Shown: in pieces, positions 31,112 to 33,164 of the stretch
How the letters are laid out: each line of letters opens with the position of its first letter
Numbering within the stretch: position 1 is the first letter of the stretch
Origin: a virus
IMG/VR virus record: IMGVR_UViG_3300017917_003890
Span: 1 to 33,164 of that record
Length of the DNA: 33,164 nucleotides
Direction: 5' to 3' (one strand)
Notes under the pieces: model-generated
What the model saw: the letters and a program-made list of their open reading frames with translations, nothing else
Database searches by the model: none
Told to the model about the DNA's origin: nothing
Translations under genes and position numbers: made by a program

Positions 31112-33082
31112 ATGACATTCTTTTACGATCTAAACAAAAAACTCAAAGAAGTGTTAGACACTCCTAAGAGTGAACACAAGCAACTCAACGAGCGTGACAT
31201 GAGCCGTGCTGCCAAAGGCTATGAGAAGTATGGCAAAGAAGGCATGGAAGCCTTGGCCAAGGCTGGCCGCGAAGGCAAAGCACTGGACCCAGTGCGTAAA
31301 AAATACGACAAGTATGATGAGTCAGTTGAAGAAGGCTCCACCGGGGACTATTCAGCCAAGAAGGCACGTGCTGGCAAGGACATTGGCAAGCCAGGCAAGA
31401 ACTTTGAAAAGATTGCCAAATCAGCTGGCGAGCGTTACGGCAGCAAAGAACGCGGCGAAAAAGTTGCCGGTGCTGTGTTGAACAAGCTTCGTGGCAAGAA
31501 CGAAGGCGTGGAAGAAGGTCTAGGCGATGTAGTTCGCAAAGGTGTTGCTGTTGCCAAGAAAGTTGGCAGCAAGGCACTAGACACACTGGGCCACGGCAGC
31601 GACGAAGAACTGCGCAAGGACCTACAACGTAAAATGGGCTTACCTGCTACAGGCGAAAAGCCACGCACACCGTTGGCCAAAGAGTCTGCCCCAATGACAC
31701 CTAAGCAAAAGAAGTTTGCTGCTCTTGCTGAACCCAAAGACAAGATTACATTCGCTGACAAGATTGCCGGTGCTAAGAAAGAAGTTGACGAAATGCTAGG
31801 CGACGTTGCTGCCGAAGCAATGAAGGGCGCTGTTGGCGCTACTCGCAAGATTGCTGGCAAGCGTTATGGCGGTGCTGCACAAGTAGACGACGAACCCGAA
31901 GTTAAGCCAGCTGTACCACGTGGCCGCGGTCGTCCCAAGAAGCCTACTGGCACAGAACAAGGTGGAGAGCTCAAGCCTGACTGGTCTGCTTTTGGCGTTA
32001 AGACTGTTAAGCTGCCTGCTCACAAAGGCAACGTTACAAAGCACAAGCTCAGCGACAAAGAGCCAGGCGAAAAAACCAACGAAGCCGACGAAGGACAGAT
32101 CAAGGCTGCTATCAAGATGTTGAAAAAGGCCGGCTACAAGGTTGAAAAACACGAGGAAGAACTTGACGAAAAAGCTGTAAGCAAAAAGCAACAAAAGTTC
32201 ATGGGTATGGTTCATGCTGCACAAAAGGGTGAGAAACCAGCCAGCAAGGAAGTTGCCAAAGTGGCCAAGACTATGAAAAAGTCTGACGCCGAAGACTTTG
32301 CTGCTACCAAGCACAAAGGCTTGCCAGAAAAGGCTCCTAAGAAAGAAGATGGAGCAGACAAGTCTGCTGAAAAGCCAAAGAAGGCCAAGAAAGAAAAAAC
32401 TGAAGAAGCTGGTGGCACAGGTACACCCACTGCCAGCAGCGGATTTAGTTTTGGCAAGGGAATTTACGATTCGATGAATCGCGAACTTGAAAACATGATT
32501 GCCGAAGGCATGAATGTCAGTATGAACATGAACAACGACAGTCACGGCGGTCCAAGCAAGAGTTTGACTGTTACTGCCACCGACGAAGATGCTGAATACC
32601 TGGGCAAACTGTTGAAGATGGCAGGACTAGGCGGTCACGGTGATCAAGAGCAAGGCGGCTGCGGATGTGGTACAAGCCCATGCTCATGTAACAATGCTGA
32701 ACAAGTTGATGAAAACAGCCCAGACTGGCCAACTGACGAAGTTACCAGCGACGATGCTATGCAATATTCAGGCGGTTTAAACAAGCCCAAAGCAACAGGT
32801 CAAACCACAGTACCGGTTATTGCTAGTCAAGACGAGCGTCAACACAGCTATGCTGACATGGAGGAAGATGCTATCCACCGCATGATGGAAATGGCTGGCA
32901 TCAAAAAAGATAAAAAAGTTGAAGAAGATGATGTCGAAGAAGGCAATAAATTTACTGGTAACCTAGCCAAGGCTCGTGCTGCTGGTAAAAAAGAAGCCGA
33001 CTTAGATGGCGACGGAGACATGGAAAAAGTCAAAGAAAGCATTTTTAACTTAACAAACCAGTGGAAAGTATACAAGGGCTAA
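31112..33082 (+). CDS. Mosaic, probably head-internal or core protein (656 aa)
   Basis: GAGGA before the ATG. The start FFYDLNKKLKEVLD is recurrent in aquatic T4-like phages. Then follows a chain of short modules. Residues about 75-130 are basic (GDYSAKKARAGKDIGKPGKN, ERYGSKERGEKVAGAVL). About 269-278 is an AT-hook-like PRGRGRPKKP. About 354-406 resemble bacterial DUF3008 (VSKKQQKFMGMVHAAQKGEK, DFAATKHKGLPEK). About 515-528 form a Cys cluster (GCGCGTSPCSC). About 535-590 hold DWPTDEVTSDDAMQYSGGLN and a conserved-looking end, and about 628-640 an EF-hand-like DLDGDGDME loop. No membrane segment or enzyme domain is seen. Lys/Glu richness and multiple L-x-E sites fit a packaged, protease-processed core or DNA-binding protein. 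This is inference. Confidence 0.6.
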   Translation: MTFFYDLNKKLKEVLDTPKSEHKQLNERDMSRAAKGYEKYGKEGMEALAKAGREGKALDPVRKKYDKYDESVEEGSTGDYSAKKARAGKDIGKPGKNFEKIAKSAGERYGSKERGEKVAGAVLNKLRGKNEGVEEGLGDVVRKGVAVAKKVGSKALDTLGHGSDEELRKDLQRKMGLPATGEKPRTPLAKESAPMTPKQKKFAALAEPKDKITFADKIAGAKKEVDEMLGDVAAEAMKGAVGATRKIAGKRYGGAAQVDDEPEVKPAVPRGRGRPKKPTGTEQGGELKPDWSAFGVKTVKLPAHKGNVTKHKLSDKEPGEKTNEADEGQIKAAIKMLKKAGYKVEKHEEELDEKAVSKKQQKFMGMVHAAQKGEKPASKEVAKVAKTMKKSDAEDFAATKHKGLPEKAPKKEDGADKSAEKPKKAKKEKTEEAGGTGTPTASSGFSFGKGIYDSMNRELENMIAEGMNVSMNMNNDSHGGPSKSLTVTATDEDAEYLGKLLKMAGLGGHGDQEQGGCGCGTSPCSCNNAEQVDENSPDWPTDEVTSDDAMQYSGGLNKPKATGQTTVPVIASQDERQHSYADMEEDAIHRMMEMAGIKKDKKVEEDDVEEGNKFTGNLAKARAAGKKEADLDGDGDMEKVKESIFNLTNQWKVYKG

Positions 33083-33084
33083 TC

Positions 33085-33164
33085 ATGAAGTCACTGCGCG
33101 AATATCTAATCGAAACTGAAGAAACATTTGATCGCCCCACTGTGGGCGACAACTTCGCAATCAA
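33085..33164 (+). CDS. Start of a further gene with capsid-targeting-like N-terminus (partial)
   Basis: ATG 33085 lies 2 nt after the previous stop, with AAGGG about 6 nt upstream. The frame is open to the window edge. The N-terminus MKSLREYLIETEETF again resembles T4 capsid-targeting sequences (M-K-x-[YF/L]-x-E-[FY]-[IL]-x-E), like the product of the gene at 30497. The rest is cut off, so no function can be assigned. Confidence 0.6.
   Translation, partial: MKSLREYLIETEETFDRPTVGDNFAI

Noticed and set aside
31796-32545. 249-aa - strand frame rich in Phe/Leu that looks like membrane segments
   Set aside because: It is antisense to Lys-rich codons (AAG read as CTT, and similar) of the 656-aa protein. 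The apparent hydrophobicity is a by-product and there is no ribosome site.

Overview
This window is a late-gene (virion structure and assembly) segment of a large lytic tailed phage with a contractile tail, of the broad T4-like type found in marine and freshwater viromes. The diagnosis rests on several independent T4-type proteins that can be read directly: neck protein gp13, neck protein gp14, tail-sheath stabiliser gp15, tail sheath gp18, tail tube gp19 plus a second tube-family protein, a gp4-like head-completion nuclease-fold protein and a probable small terminase gp16. There are no bacterial housekeeping genes, no tRNAs and no CRISPR. Genes are packed almost end to end and several share a TAATG or ATGA stop/start. 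The host cannot be named from the sequence. The moderate base composition does not look like the very AT-rich phages of SAR11.

Layout. Positions 27-15995 (+ strand) form an adhesion cassette. It starts with a small glycosyltransferase-like protein, followed by three long fibre-type proteins (497, 1920 and 1124 aa) built from a 17-residue repeat of the SATGNITGGNINTAGLI kind, two small structural proteins, and a 1321-aa structural protein. The cassette ends at a strong hairpin terminator that lies inside the 3' codons of the opposing gene. Positions 15992-19751 (- strand) hold gp14, a GIY-YIG homing endonuclease, gp15 and a Nudix hydrolase. Positions 19827-23641 (+) hold an unknown 379-aa protein behind a near-perfect sigma70 promoter, gp13, an SGNH-hydrolase-like protein, a DEDDh exonuclease behind a second sigma70-like promoter, and a dNMP-kinase-like P-loop protein. 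A small HNH-type zinc protein lies on the - strand (23556-23903). Positions 23999-33164 (+) hold the sheath, tube, tube-like protein, a small unknown, gp4-like, gp16-like, a protein with a capsid-targeting-like N-terminus, a 656-aa mosaic basic/acidic protein and the start of one more gene.

Regulation. Late-promoter-like octamers (consensus TATAAATA, here CATAAATA, nTAAATA or the exact form) precede at least nine genes. At 2113-2154 and at 20990-21008 such a promoter is interlocked with an RNA hairpin that would bury the ribosome-binding site in read-through transcripts. A late transcript starting at its expected place would lack the 5' arm and be translatable. This is the logic known for T4 genes such as e, soc and I-TevI. 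Weaker versions appear before the GIY-YIG gene and the gp16-like gene. I regard this repeated promoter-in-hairpin arrangement, the ATT start of gp15 at the homing-endonuclease junction and the giant repeat fibres as the most interesting content.
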